The translations under genes and the position numbers were made by a program. The notes under the pieces were generated by a model. The model had not been told where the DNA came from. It ran no database searches and saw only the letters and a program-made list of their open reading frames with translations. DNA of 64,000 nucleotides from Maricaulis sp. (GTDB lineage Bacteria > Pseudomonadota > Alphaproteobacteria > Caulobacterales > Maricaulaceae), in the NCBI RefSeq assembly GCF_030149515.1, contig NZ_JASBRI010000013.1:145094-209093 (forward strand), in the 5' to 3' direction. Shown piece by piece: positions 33,350-42,823 of this stretch. Positions within the stretch are counted from its first letter, which is position 1; the number at the start of each line of letters is the position of its first letter.

Positions 33350-36160
33350 ATGACCCGATCCGTCCTGCCCGCCTCGCTCGATGCCCTGGAATTGCGGGCG
33401 CAACTGGCCGCTGCCCTGGCCCAGGATGGATGGAATTCGCCCGCCGCCCGCGCAGCCGGGCTGGCGCATGTGAAATCGGCCCTGGAGCGGTTTCGCGATC
33501 AGGCCTTCGACCGGCTGTCCGGCGCGGGCGGCGGCGCGGCTGCGGCCCAGACCCTGTCGGACGGGATGAGCGTCTGCCTGCACGCGCTCTTCGATTCCAT
33601 GGCGGCCAGCGACAGGGAGGGGTCGACCGGGATCGCCCTGTGTGCCCAGGGCGGTTTCGGCGCCGGAGAACTGGCGCCGTCTTCGGATGTCGACATCCTG
33701 CTGATCAAGCCGGCCGGCGACAGCGAGAAGGCCGATGCCTTCCTGCAGAAATTCCTCTATGCGCTGTGGGATATCAAGATCGATGTCGGAGGCGGCGCCT
33801 GCCGCACTATCGACGAAACCCTTGAACTGGCGCGCGAGGATGCGTCCGAACGCACCGCACTGCTCAGCCTGCGGCACCTGGCCGGTGACGAGTCGGCCAC
33901 GCTCTCTCTCGCCCAGCGCTTTCGCGACGAGGTAGTGGCCGGCGATTTGCCCGCCTTCGTCGAGGCCAAGCTGCGCGAACGCGATGCGCGGATCGAGAAG
34001 GCCGGGCGATCGCGCTATACGGTCGAGCCCAATCTAAAATCCGGCAAGGGCGGGCTGCGCGACCTGCAACTGATGCGCTGGCTGGCGCAGTTCCTTTACG
34101 GTGCCGACGCTTTCGAACGCTGGGTCGGTACCCGGCTGCTTTCGGTTGAAGATGTCGGCAAATACGTTGCTGCCGACGACTTCTTCTGGACCGTACGATT
34201 TCACCTGCACGACCTGGCCGGCGGCAAGGACGAACGCCTGACCTTCGACCTGCAGCCGGAAATCGCCGCACGCATGGGCTTCGAGGATGGCGAGACGGAG
34301 AGCGCGGTTGAACGCTTCATGCGCCGCTATTTCCGCACCGCCATGAATGTTGGCGCCTTGACCCGGCTGGTGTGTGCCAAGCTGGAGGCCGATGCCTGGA
34401 AGGCCAAGCCGAAAGGCCTTGCCCGCTTTCTGCCGCCGGGCATGGAGGCTGAAGAGGGTGCGGATGTGGGCGAGTTCATCGTTCGCGAGGGCCGGCTCGA
34501 TTTCGCTCACGCCACCCAGATCCGCGAGGATCCGGTACGGCTTTTGCGCTTCTTTCACATGGCGGCTTCGCGCCGGCTGGACCTGCATCCCGAGGCCGTG
34601 GCCCGGATCGGGCGGACCCTGCACCTGATCGACGACGATTTCCGCCGCGATCCCCGGGCCGCGCGGGCCTTTTTTGCAGTGCTACTGGACAGTCCCGCAC
34701 CGATGGCCGTGTTGCGGATGATGACCGAGGCCGGGGTCTTGGGCCGCTATATTCCGGAATTCGGCGACATCGTCGCGCGCACCCAGTTCAACATGTATCA
34801 CCGCTATACTGTCGACGAGCACACGCTGCAGGCGCTGGGCCTGTTGCGCGAGATCGAGGACGGGCTGCATCCGGCAGACCATCCCCTCTCCACCATGATC
34901 GCGCCGCTGATCCAGAACCGGCGGGCGCTGCATCTGGCGATCCTGCTGCACGATACCGGCAAGGGTTCGGGCGATCAGTGCGTGGAAGGCTCGCTGCGTG
35001 CGCTATCGGCGTGCGAACGCCTGGGCCTGGGCCATGACGAGACCGAACTCGTTGCCTGGTTGATCCGCTCTCATCTCCTGATGAGCGATACCGCCCAGCG
35101 GCGCGACCTGTCGGATCCGCGTACCGTGGCCGACTTTGCTGCTGCCGTCGGCACGGTGGAGCGCCTGCGCCTCCTCACCGTCCTTACTGTTGTGGATATC
35201 CGCGCCGTCGGGCCGGGTGTCTGGAATGGCTGGAAGGCCCAGCTGATCCGCGAGCTATACGCCGCTACCGAGGCGGTCCTGAAAAGCGATGGCGATGCGC
35301 TGCAGATGGCGCGCCAGACGCTGGCCGACAAGGCCGAGGCGGAACGCGCGCGGATCCGGCCGCGGCTGGAGCGCGTCGATGCCGTTTTTGCGGCCTGGTG
35401 GGTTGCTGAGCTGAACGATGCCTATTGGGTATCCTTCGGTCTGGAAGACCGTTTCCGCCACGCCGCATTCGTGCGCCGGGCCTGGCAGGCCGGCGAGCGC
35501 ACCGCCGCGGGCGTGCGGGTCGACCGGCGCCGGGCGGCGACGGAAGTCATGCTCTGGTCGCCGGACCGCGACCGGATCTTTGCAGATGTTGTTGCGGCTT
35601 TTGCCGAAATGGGTGCGGACGTGGTCGGCGCGACCATCAATACAACCACGTCCGGCCATGTCTTCGATATTTTCTACATCCAGGATGCCGGCGGTCAGCC
35701 CTATGGCCTGCAGGACGAGCGCCAGCGCCAGGCCCTGGTCGGATATCTGCGTGAAGTCGCCACCGGCGAGCTGACGGTGCGCCGCCGCCATTCGGTGCCG
35801 CTGAAACGGCGCGACGCGGCCTTCCGGGTGACGCCGGCCGTGACGATTTCCAACGAGATCGCCGAGCATGCGACGGTGATCGAGGCCTCCGGCCGCGACC
35901 GGCCCGGCCTGCTGGCGGATCTGGCCGATGTCCTGGCGGATGAAGGCCTGGCGCTGAATTCGGCCCAGATCGATGGTTATGGCGAGCGCGCCACGGACGT
36001 GTTCTATGTCACGCTTCGCGGCGGCAAGATCGAGGATGAAGACGTGGTCGAGCGGGTGAAATCGGGCCTTCTGAGTGTGTTCAGTGACAGCGAAACCGCC
36101 TTTGACGAAAAAGCGGCCCAGCGCGGCATCGCCCGCGCCAGGGCCAGCGTGTTGAGATAA
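33350..36160 (+). CDS. glnD: Bifunctional [protein-PII] uridylyltransferase/uridylyl-removing enzyme
   Basis: GlnD senses glutamine and modifies the PII protein, setting the nitrogen response. The 936-residue protein has the nucleotidyltransferase domain (GGFGAGELAPSSDVDILLI), a helical region (NLKSGKGGLRDLQLMRWLAQF), an HD hydrolase domain (HLAILLHDTGKG, VAWLIRSHLLMSDTAQRRD), and two C-terminal ACT domains (VVGATINTTTSGHVFDIFYIQD and VIEASGRDRPGLLADLADVLADEGL). In many homologues the position of the first Ala in GGFGAGE is Arg, a small variation. The mutS-glnD-murJ order matches that of related bacteria. Confidence 0.97.
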   Translation: MTRSVLPASLDALELRAQLAAALAQDGWNSPAARAAGLAHVKSALERFRDQAFDRLSGAGGGAAAAQTLSDGMSVCLHALFDSMAASDREGSTGIALCAQGGFGAGELAPSSDVDILLIKPAGDSEKADAFLQKFLYALWDIKIDVGGGACRTIDETLELAREDASERTALLSLRHLAGDESATLSLAQRFRDEVVAGDLPAFVEAKLRERDARIEKAGRSRYTVEPNLKSGKGGLRDLQLMRWLAQFLYGADAFERWVGTRLLSVEDVGKYVAADDFFWTVRFHLHDLAGGKDERLTFDLQPEIAARMGFEDGETESAVERFMRRYFRTAMNVGALTRLVCAKLEADAWKAKPKGLARFLPPGMEAEEGADVGEFIVREGRLDFAHATQIREDPVRLLRFFHMAASRRLDLHPEAVARIGRTLHLIDDDFRRDPRAARAFFAVLLDSPAPMAVLRMMTEAGVLGRYIPEFGDIVARTQFNMYHRYTVDEHTLQALGLLREIEDGLHPADHPLSTMIAPLIQNRRALHLAILLHDTGKGSGDQCVEGSLRALSACERLGLGHDETELVAWLIRSHLLMSDTAQRRDLSDPRTVADFAAAVGTVERLRLLTVLTVVDIRAVGPGVWNGWKAQLIRELYAATEAVLKSDGDALQMARQTLADKAEAERARIRPRLERVDAVFAAWWVAELNDAYWVSFGLEDRFRHAAFVRRAWQAGERTAAGVRVDRRRAATEVMLWSPDRDRIFADVVAAFAEMGADVVGATINTTTSGHVFDIFYIQDAGGQPYGLQDERQRQALVGYLREVATGELTVRRRHSVPLKRRDAAFRVTPAVTISNEIAEHATVIEASGRDRPGLLADLADVLADEGLALNSAQIDGYGERATDVFYVTLRGGKIEDEDVVERVKSGLLSVFSDSETAFDEKAAQRGIARARASVLR

Positions 36161-36162
36161 GC

Positions 36163-37707
36163 ATGCGGCTTTTGCGATCCTCTGCAGTGGTGGGCGTGTT
36201 CACCATGGCCAGCCGTGTGCTGGGCCTTGTGCGCGAAATGCTGCTGGCGGCGGCACTCGGTGCGGGCGCGGTCACGGACGCCTTTCTGACCGCGTTCCAG
36301 TTTCCCAACCTGTTCCGCCGGATCTTTGCCGAAGGAGCGTTCAACTCGGCGTTCGTTCCCCTGTATGCCGGCCATCTGGAAGGCGAAGGGTTGACCGAGG
36401 CACAGCGATTTGCACGCCAGGTCGTGTCGGTCCTGGTCACGGCCATGGTGGTGCTGGTCGTTGCCGCGCAATTGGCCATGCCTTGGCTGATGTATCTGCT
36501 GGGCCCCGGCTTTGTCGGCGAGCCGGACATTTTCGCCCTGGCCGTGCTGCTCACCCAGATCACCATGCCCTATCTGATGATGATGTCGCTGAGCGCCATG
36601 ATCAGCGGTGTCCTCAATTCTCATGGCAAGTTCGCGGTTGCGGCGGCGGCGCCGGTCCTGCTCAACCTCACCCTGATCGGCATTCTCGCCCTGTCACCGG
36701 CCCAGGGCGCCGACCTGGCGCTGCACCTGTCGATCGGCATCACCGTTTCCGGCATCGTCCAGCTGGCTTGGCTGCATGCGGCCTGCCGGGCAACCGGCCT
36801 GCGCCTGACCCTGCAATTGCCGCACGTCACGCCGGATGTGCGCCGGCTGATCGTGCTGGGCGTGCCGGGGGCGATGGCGGCCGGCGTGACCCAGATCAAC
36901 ATCCTCGTCACCTCGTCGATCGCGACCCTGGAGGCAGGGGCCAGGTCGTGGCTCTATTATGCCGACCGGCTCTATCAATTGCCGCTGGGTGTGGTGGGGA
37001 TCGCCATGGGTGTGGTGCTGTTGCCTACGCTGAGCGGACGGCTGCGCGCCGGCGACCTGCAGGCGGCCGGCAATGCCATGAACCGGGCGCTGGAAATCTC
37101 CATGGCGCTGACCCTGCCGGCTGCCGCCGCGCTGGCTGCGATTCCCGTGTTCATCGCGACGGGCATCTATGAACGCGATGCCTTTACCGCGCATGATGCG
37201 GTGATGGTTAGCCAGGCCCTGATGGCCTTTGCGGCCGGCCTGCCTGCCTTTGTCCTGATCAAGGTGCTCTCGCCGGGTTTTTTCGCGCGCCAGGACACAG
37301 TCACCCCGATGAAGTTCGCAACGGTGGGTGTGACGATCAATCTGATCCTGGGCCTGACCCTGTTCTTCGGTCCCCTGGGCTTTGCCGGGCTGGCGATCGC
37401 CACCTCGGTGTCAGGCTGGGTCAATACGGCACTTCTGGCGTTCACCCTGCGCCGTCGCGGGCTGCTGGAACCCGATGCGCGGCTGAAGGGACGTATTCCC
37501 CGCATCCTCGCTGCCAGTATCATCATGGCGGTGTTTCTGATAGCCGCCGAGCACTATCGCGGTTTTGTTCAGCCCTATCTCCTGGATTCCACGCTTGTGA
37601 GCCTGCTCGCCATCTGCCTGGCCGGGCTCGTGGTCTATGCGCTTGCCTCGATACTGACGGGTGCCCTGCGCGTCTCCGAAGTGCGTGCGGCGCTCAACCG
37701 CACTTGA
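36163..37707 (+). CDS. murJ: Lipid II flippase MurJ (MviN)
   Basis: MurJ moves the peptidoglycan precursor lipid II across the inner membrane. The 514 residues hold about 14 hydrophobic segments and the family features SAVVGVFTMASRVLGLVREMLLAAALG, AFLTAFQFPNLFRRIFAEGAFNSAFVPLY and YYADRLYQLPLGVVGIAMGVVLLP. The start codon lies 2 bp after the glnD stop, so the genes are probably coupled. The charged Arg residues in the first helix hairpin, needed for lipid II binding in E. coli, appear conserved (SRVLGLVRE). Confidence 0.96.
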   Translation: MRLLRSSAVVGVFTMASRVLGLVREMLLAAALGAGAVTDAFLTAFQFPNLFRRIFAEGAFNSAFVPLYAGHLEGEGLTEAQRFARQVVSVLVTAMVVLVVAAQLAMPWLMYLLGPGFVGEPDIFALAVLLTQITMPYLMMMSLSAMISGVLNSHGKFAVAAAAPVLLNLTLIGILALSPAQGADLALHLSIGITVSGIVQLAWLHAACRATGLRLTLQLPHVTPDVRRLIVLGVPGAMAAGVTQINILVTSSIATLEAGARSWLYYADRLYQLPLGVVGIAMGVVLLPTLSGRLRAGDLQAAGNAMNRALEISMALTLPAAAALAAIPVFIATGIYERDAFTAHDAVMVSQALMAFAAGLPAFVLIKVLSPGFFARQDTVTPMKFATVGVTINLILGLTLFFGPLGFAGLAIATSVSGWVNTALLAFTLRRRGLLEPDARLKGRIPRILAASIIMAVFLIAAEHYRGFVQPYLLDSTLVSLLAICLAGLVVYALASILTGALRVSEVRAALNRT

Positions 37708-37768
37708 GGCACGGGCCCGGGCTCGCTAAGACGCGCCGTCCGACATTCTTCCTGCAAGGCAAAGTCCC

Positions 37769-38806
37769 ATGAGTGAAACGCCCGCCGACTACAAAGGCCC
37801 GCAACGTGTCCTGTCCGGCATGCAGCCAACCGGCCGCCTGCATCTTGGCAATTATCTCGGTGCGCTGAAGAACTGGGTGGCGCTGCAGGACAATGGCGAC
37901 CTGGACTGTTTCTACTGCGTCGTCGACATGCATGCGATCACCATGCCGCACGACCCCAGGGCGCTGCCCGATGCCGTGCGCGCTGCCGCGGCAGCCTATA
38001 TCGCCGCCGGCGTGGATCCGGACAAGAGCACGATCTTCGCCCAGTCGGCCGTGCCCGCGCATGCCGAACTGGCCTGGATTTTCAACTGTGTGGCGCGCCT
38101 CGGCTGGCTGGAACGCATGACCCAGTTCAAGGATAAGGCCGGCAAGGATTCCGAGCGCGCCTCGGTGGGCCTCTTCACCTATCCGGTGCTGCAGGCGGCC
38201 GACATCCTGGTCTACAAGGCCACGCATGTGCCCGTGGGCGAGGATCAGAAACAGCACCTCGAACTCTGCCGCGACATCGCCGCGCGCTTCAATCGCGACT
38301 ATGGCGACGGCGAGGCGATCTTCCCGCTGACCGATCCGGTCATCCAGGGCCCCGGTGCGCGCATCATGAGCCTGCGCGACGGATCGGCCAAAATGTCCAA
38401 GTCCGACGTGTCTGACAATTCGCGTATCAACCTCGAGGACGATGCCGACGCCATCGCCCGCAAGATCAAGAAGGCGAAGACCGATCCCGAGCCGCTGCCG
38501 TCGGAGGAAGCCGGTCTGGAAACGCGTCCGGAAGCCAGCAATCTGGTGGGCATCTATGCCGCGCTGACCGGCAAGACCAAGGCCGACGTCCTCGCCGAGT
38601 TCGGCGGACAGGGTTTCGGTGCGTTCAAGCCGGCGCTGGCCGATGTGGCAGTCGAGTATCTCGCGCCGATTTCGGACGAGTTCCGGCGCCTGATCTCGGA
38701 CAAGGCGGAGATCGACCGGATTCTCTCCAAGGGGGCCGAGCACGCGCGGGCCGTGGCCGACCCGGTCGTGTCCGAAACCAAGCGCATAGTCGGTTTCTGG
38801 CACTGA
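37769..38806 (+). CDS. trpS: Tryptophan-tRNA ligase
   Basis: The enzyme charges tRNA-Trp. The 345-residue class I synthetase has the HIGH-like motif in [17 protein letters not shown], the KMSKS motif intact ([15 protein letters not shown]), and the tryptophan-binding region [16 protein letters not shown]. It follows murJ by 61 bp on the same strand. Length and motifs are normal for the bacterial form. Confidence 0.97.
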   Translation: MSETPADYKGPQRVLSGMQPTGRLHLGNYLGALKNWVALQDNGDLDCFYCVVDMHAITMPHDPRALPDAVRAAAAAYIAAGVDPDKSTIFAQSAVPAHAELAWIFNCVARLGWLERMTQFKDKAGKDSERASVGLFTYPVLQAADILVYKATHVPVGEDQKQHLELCRDIAARFNRDYGDGEAIFPLTDPVIQGPGARIMSLRDGSAKMSKSDVSDNSRINLEDDADAIARKIKKAKTDPEPLPSEEAGLETRPEASNLVGIYAALTGKTKADVLAEFGGQGFGAFKPALADVAVEYLAPISDEFRRLISDKAEIDRILSKGAEHARAVADPVVSETKRIVGFWH

Positions 38807-38855
38807 CACACTGCCGCACTTTTCCGAACGGGATGGTTGGGCTAAGGGGCACACA

Positions 38856-39278
38856 ATGCTGAGCATTCGCGCCCTTAGTGTCCTTGCAGCCGCTCTCGCG
38901 CTGTTGAGCGCGATGTCGCCGCTTGCCGGCGAGGCGCTGGCGCGCGCGACGGGCGATGCCAGCTGGATCCTGTGTTCCCAGGACACCCGCGGCGAACTGA
39001 CGGCCCGGGACCGGGCCAATCTCCGGCTTCTGGCGCGCCTGTCCGGCAACGCTTCCGACCCCGAACCCGCGCCCGAGCGGCCGTGTCCCGATTGCCTGCT
39101 TGCTCCGCCCGTCCTGCCGGCCGATCCGGCCGCGGTGCCGGTCCGCCCGGCCCGCCCGCTATCCCGGATCGCCGTGGCCGTACCGGATCCCGACGCCGGC
39201 GCGCTTTTCATCGAACGCGGCCCCGGTCCGCGGGCCCCGCCTCGCAGCTTCGTCACCTCCCGAACCTTCACCCTGTGA
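38856..39278 (+). CDS. Secreted cysteine-containing protein, DUF2946-like
   Basis: The 140-residue protein has a signal peptide (about residues 1-29). It has a conserved-looking cysteine at 40 (SWILCSQDTRG) and a CPDC pair at 77-80, then a Pro-rich tail. The spacing of one Cys and a downstream CPxC resembles DUF2946 proteins, which often lie beside copper-handling genes. The next two genes fit that context (a Met/His-rich outer-membrane-type protein and a PCu(A)C chaperone). Family assignment is tentative. The start codon lies 49 bp after trpS. Confidence 0.65.
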   Translation: MLSIRALSVLAAALALLSAMSPLAGEALARATGDASWILCSQDTRGELTARDRANLRLLARLSGNASDPEPAPERPCPDCLLAPPVLPADPAAVPVRPARPLSRIAVAVPDPDAGALFIERGPGPRAPPRSFVTSRTFTL

Positions 39279-39320
39279 CGAAACGGTCCGCCGGATGCGG
39301 ACCCGACTGCGAGTACGATC

Positions 39321-40388
39321 ATGAAAGTCAAACTGACAGCCGGCGCGCTCGCGCTGGCCCTTGTCGCGCCTGCCTTCGCCCATGACGCGAATGCCATCCG
39401 AGCCGATGCCCATGCGCCCATCGGCGTGATGGGCGATCACGTCCATGACAGGGGCGAATGGATGTTATCCTATCGTTTCATGCGCATGGAGATGGCCGGT
39501 AGTCTTGCCGGCGAAGAGGCGATCTCGCCTGACGATATCGTCACCAGCCTGGCCAATCCCCATCCCGGACCCATGACCGTGCGTGTTGTGCCCACGAAGA
39601 TGACGATGGACATGCATATGCTCGGCGCCATGTACGCGCCCAGCGACACGATCACGTTGATGGCGATGGTCAACCATGTCGAAAAGACCATGGACCACGT
39701 CACCTATCAGGGCATGGCGGGGTCCAGTCGTCTGGGCGAATTCCCGGCTTCAGCCAAGGGATTAGGCGATACCCGCCTGTCCGCCCTGTTCCGCCTGTTC
39801 GAGGCGGGAGAGGATCGGGTCGTGGCCCAGCTGGGTCTGTCGCTGCCCACCGGATCGATCGACGAGACCGGGCGTGTACTCTCGCCGATGAACACCGCGC
39901 CGGTCCTCACCCTGCCCTATCCGATGCAGCTGGGTTCGGGTTCGTTCGATCCCTTTCTGGGCCTCACTTGGACGCGAACAACGGGGCACTGGACGTTCGG
40001 CACCCAAGCGTCGGCCGTAATGCGCGTGCACGACAATGACCGGGGATACCGGCTGGGCGATGAGGGCCGGATCTCGGCCTGGGGCGGCTGGTCGCCGTTT
40101 CCGTCCTGGGCCTTTTTCGGACGCTTCTCGGCGCGGTCCGTGGGCACCATAGACGGTGCGGATCCCCGTATCGCGGCACCGGTCCAGACCGCCAATCCGG
40201 TCAATTCCGGCGGTGGGCGGGTCGATCTGTCGGCCGGTGTGAACTGGGTGGGCCAGCAGGGCGTTCTGCGCGGACAGCGATTCGCGGCGGAGCTGTCGGC
40301 TCCGGTCCATCAGGACGTCAACGGCGTGCAGATGGAGAGCGACTGGACGCTGACGCTGGGCTGGCAATACGCTTTGGGCGGACGCTGA
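39321..40388 (+). CDS. Transporter-like outer membrane protein, probably copper-associated
   Basis: The 355-residue protein has a signal peptide (about residues 1-20). Alternating amphipathic strands follow, typical of a beta-barrel (for example FDPFLGLTWTRTTGHWTFGTQASAVM), and it ends in WQYALGGR. Methionine and histidine are strikingly frequent in the first 140 residues (FMRMEMAG, MTMDMHMLGAM, HVEKTMDHVTYQGM). It resembles MetA-pathway/'transporter' family outer membrane proteins found with PCu(A)C genes. I infer a role in copper handling or copper-protein assembly; substrate transport is not shown. Confidence 0.75.
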   Translation: MKVKLTAGALALALVAPAFAHDANAIRADAHAPIGVMGDHVHDRGEWMLSYRFMRMEMAGSLAGEEAISPDDIVTSLANPHPGPMTVRVVPTKMTMDMHMLGAMYAPSDTITLMAMVNHVEKTMDHVTYQGMAGSSRLGEFPASAKGLGDTRLSALFRLFEAGEDRVVAQLGLSLPTGSIDETGRVLSPMNTAPVLTLPYPMQLGSGSFDPFLGLTWTRTTGHWTFGTQASAVMRVHDNDRGYRLGDEGRISAWGGWSPFPSWAFFGRFSARSVGTIDGADPRIAAPVQTANPVNSGGGRVDLSAGVNWVGQQGVLRGQRFAAELSAPVHQDVNGVQMESDWTLTLGWQYALGGR

Positions 40389-40414
40389 TCTGCGGCACTG
40401 ACAAGGAGAATCCC

Positions 40415-40957
40415 ATGCGCATTGCGCTTCCTTTCATCCTTTCCCTGGCACTGGGCGCCTGCGGGGATCCCGCGGACGAGGCGGCATCCGGCGTGGATCA
40501 TGCCGGCCGGTCTCATTACATGTCCGGCAATGCAGCCGCACCGGGACCGGTGCCGGACGATGGCGTTGCCCCGGTCATTGATGTGCGGGCGGCCTGGATG
40601 CGGCCGCATCCGCAGGGCCGCGACGTCACGGCGGCCTATTTCGCGGTCCGCCTGAGCGAAGGCTCTGCCGACCGGCTGCTCTCGGCGCAGATCGAGGGGG
40701 CATCCGGCGTCGAACTGCACGGCCATACCATGAACGCCCAGGGCATGATGCAGATGCGGCCGATCGGTCCGCAGGACCTGACGTCGGGCGGGCCGCTGGT
40801 GTTCACGCCGGGCGGCCGGCATCTGATGGTGCACGGTCTCGCTCCGGTCGCGGAAGGCGACAGCGTAAACGGCACGCTGGTTTTCGAACGGGCCGGCGAC
40901 GTGCCGGTCACCTTCCAGGTCCGCTCCATGCCGCCGGGCATGCCGACTGACTACTGA
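40415..40957 (+). CDS. PCu(A)C family copper chaperone (lipoprotein)
   Basis: PCu(A)C proteins bind Cu(I) in the periplasm and deliver it to cytochrome c oxidase. The 180 residues have a lipobox (LALGAC, Cys16). The family domain at about 53-178 includes ELHGHTMNAQGMMQMRP and GGRHLMVHGL, which supply the His and Met ligands (H-Mx-M ... HxM). An extra His/Met-bearing stretch at 29-36 (HAGRSHYM) precedes the domain. AGGAGA lies before the ATG. The stop overlaps that of the convergent gene by a few bases. Confidence 0.9.
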   Translation: MRIALPFILSLALGACGDPADEAASGVDHAGRSHYMSGNAAAPGPVPDDGVAPVIDVRAAWMRPHPQGRDVTAAYFAVRLSEGSADRLLSAQIEGASGVELHGHTMNAQGMMQMRPIGPQDLTSGGPLVFTPGGRHLMVHGLAPVAEGDSVNGTLVFERAGDVPVTFQVRSMPPGMPTDY

Positions 40958-41532
40958 TCGGGCGGTGTCTCGCTGAGACCGGCGGCGGCATAGGTCCGGG
41001 GGTCGTAGACCCTCGGGCCGCGCGGCCTGAACAGGCGCATCAGCCAGCCGCCTGCGGCGATGGCGGCGATCAGGGCCAGCCCCAGCGGATTTTCCTGAAC
41101 CAGGAAGAGAATGACAAAAAAGGCCGCACCGGCGACGGCCAGAATGAGGCCGAGGCCGAACATGGTCGCCGTGAAGGCGAGAGACTGGCCCTCGACAAAA
41201 CGGACTAGCGCCGCACGGGGCAGGAGCGAGGCATGCAGGCCGCGCAGAAGGACCTGGAAAGTGTCGGCGGCTGGCTCCCAGTGGCCGGGCCCCGCCCAGC
41301 GCATGGAGCCGAACGCCGCCTCGCGGCCGTCGATATCGGTGACGCGGCAGACCACCTGGCTGGCCCGGCCCGCGATCTCCACCGCCAGACGCACCTGCTG
41401 CACACGGTCGAACCGCATTTCGCCGCCCCACCGGCCGTCCTGTGTGCGCCAGACCAGCGCGTCCTCGGTGAGGGTGAATTCGAGGGGCTCCGAGCGGGCA
41501 TTGCGGCGGTCGAGATGGCTGGGTGTCGTCAT
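40951..41532 (-). CDS. Hypothetical membrane protein with N-terminal soluble domain
   Basis: From the ATG at 41532 the protein has 193 residues. A soluble domain of about 110 residues has beta-strand character (FTLTEDALVWRTQDGRWGGEMRFDRVQQVRL), somewhat like a PH domain. Two adjacent hydrophobic segments follow (about 120-140 and 148-162), then an Arg-rich cytoplasmic tail. I do not recognise a named family. The frame is open further upstream to 41622, but those residues look non-coding and overlap the divergent gene's leader. Confidence 0.75.
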   Translation of the reverse strand: MTTPSHLDRRNARSEPLEFTLTEDALVWRTQDGRWGGEMRFDRVQQVRLAVEIAGRASQVVCRVTDIDGREAAFGSMRWAGPGHWEPAADTFQVLLRGLHASLLPRAALVRFVEGQSLAFTATMFGLGLILAVAGAAFFVILFLVQENPLGLALIAAIAAGGWLMRLFRPRGPRVYDPRTYAAAGLSETPPDQ

Positions 41533-41606
41533 GTGATCTCCTGTCACAGCAGGGCTTAGCAGCATTCGCTGGACGAGTCGCCCGAGAGCGGCCAAACTCG
41601 CCGCGC

Positions 41607-42083
41607 ATGCCGCACAGTACACGCAAATTCCTCGTCGTGGCCGACGACAGTCCCGAATGCCGGACCGCGCTGTATTTCGCTGCGCGCCGGGCCCAGGCGA
41701 CAGGCGCGCATGTGACCATATTGGCTACCCACGAGCCGAGCGATTTCAACCACTGGATCGGCGTTGCCGAGACCGCCAAGCGCGAAGCCGAAACGGCGGC
41801 CGAGATGCTGCTGGAGTCCATGGCCGAGGATGCCGAAGCCATCACCGGCGAACGCCCGGAACTGCTCCTGCGCGAAGGCGACCGGCGATCCGTTCTGGCG
41901 CAGTTGCTGGAAGACGATCCGCTGATCTCATTCCTGGTTCTGGGGGCGTCGCCGTCCAGCGAGGGGCCCGGCCCCCTGGTCACACAACTGGCCCGCGGCA
42001 AGGGCCTGTTTGCCGGCCGGGCGGTTCCCGTTGCGGTCGTGCCGGGGGATATGGACAAGGCCGAGATCGACGCGCTGATCTGA
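41607..42083 (+). CDS. Universal stress protein family
   Basis: The 158-residue protein matches the UspA fold. It begins FLVVADDSPECRTALYFAARRA, contains VTILATHEPSDF and a central helical pair, and ends with VPVAVVPGD. The usual ATP-binding G-2x-G-9x-G-S/T element is only loosely present (LGASPSSEGPGPLVTQLARG), so nucleotide binding is uncertain. The ATG at 41607 is fixed by the first beta strand. It lies upstream of the Nfu gene by 70 bp. Confidence 0.83.
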   Translation: MPHSTRKFLVVADDSPECRTALYFAARRAQATGAHVTILATHEPSDFNHWIGVAETAKREAETAAEMLLESMAEDAEAITGERPELLLREGDRRSVLAQLLEDDPLISFLVLGASPSSEGPGPLVTQLARGKGLFAGRAVPVAVVPGDMDKAEIDALI

Positions 42084-42153
42084 TATCCCTGCAGCCAGTG
42101 TGGTTGAATGGGGTTCGAAAGCGCGCCACATCGCGCATCAGGAGGTCCGTGCC

Positions 42154-42717
42154 ATGTTTATCCAGACCGAAGCGACGCCCAATCCGAATACGCTGAAATT
42201 CCTGCCCGGTCGCACCATCTCGCCGGACGGGCCGCGCGAGTTCGAGAGCGCCGAGGACGCGGACGCCTCCCCGCTGGCGGCTGACCTCTTCCTGGTGGAC
42301 GGTGTCTCCGGCGTCTTTTTCGGCGAGGACTTCATCGCCGTCACCAAGACCGACGAATACGAGTGGGACCAGATCAAACCCTTCCTGCTGGGTGCGATCA
42401 TGGACGGTCTGCAGTCGGGCGAGCCGATCCTCGGCGCATCCGAATCCGAGGTCTCGCACGCCGCCTATGACGGCGAGAGTGCGGATGTGGTGAATGAGAT
42501 CATCGAACTCATCGACACGCGCGTGCGCCCGGCCGTGGCCAATGATGGCGGGGATATCCTGTTCCACTCCTACGCGGCCGACAGCGGTATAGTGCGCCTG
42601 CGCATGCGCGGCGCCTGTTCCGGCTGCCCCTCCTCGACCATGACGCTGAAGGCCGGCATCGAGAACCTGCTCAAGCACTACATCCCGGAAATCCAGGGCG
42701 TCGAGGCGGTGGAGTAG
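42154..42717 (+). CDS. NifU-like Fe-S cluster scaffold/carrier (Nfu)
   Basis: The 187 residues contain the N-terminal Nfu domain (MFIQTEATPNPNTLKFLPG) and the C-terminal NifU domain with the cluster-binding CxxC (GACSGCPSS). Nfu proteins transfer 4Fe-4S clusters to client enzymes such as radical SAM proteins, of which HemW and MiaB are encoded in this window. The ATG at 42154 is fixed by homology, with AGGAGG upstream. Confidence 0.95.
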   Translation: MFIQTEATPNPNTLKFLPGRTISPDGPREFESAEDADASPLAADLFLVDGVSGVFFGEDFIAVTKTDEYEWDQIKPFLLGAIMDGLQSGEPILGASESEVSHAAYDGESADVVNEIIELIDTRVRPAVANDGGDILFHSYAADSGIVRLRMRGACSGCPSSTMTLKAGIENLLKHYIPEIQGVEAVE

Positions 42718-42823
42718 GCCTCCTCCCCCCGCACAGTCTTTTTCCAGTCGGGAAATTCCCAAGGCGCGGGCGCGTGACTATGGTCCGCGCCGATAGAATT
42801 CATCCATGGATGGGAGCCACATC

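Noticed and set aside
38856..39278. Possible heme-binding cytochrome from the Cys-Pro-Asp-Cys motif
   Set aside because: No CxxCH motif is present; the residue after the second Cys is Leu.
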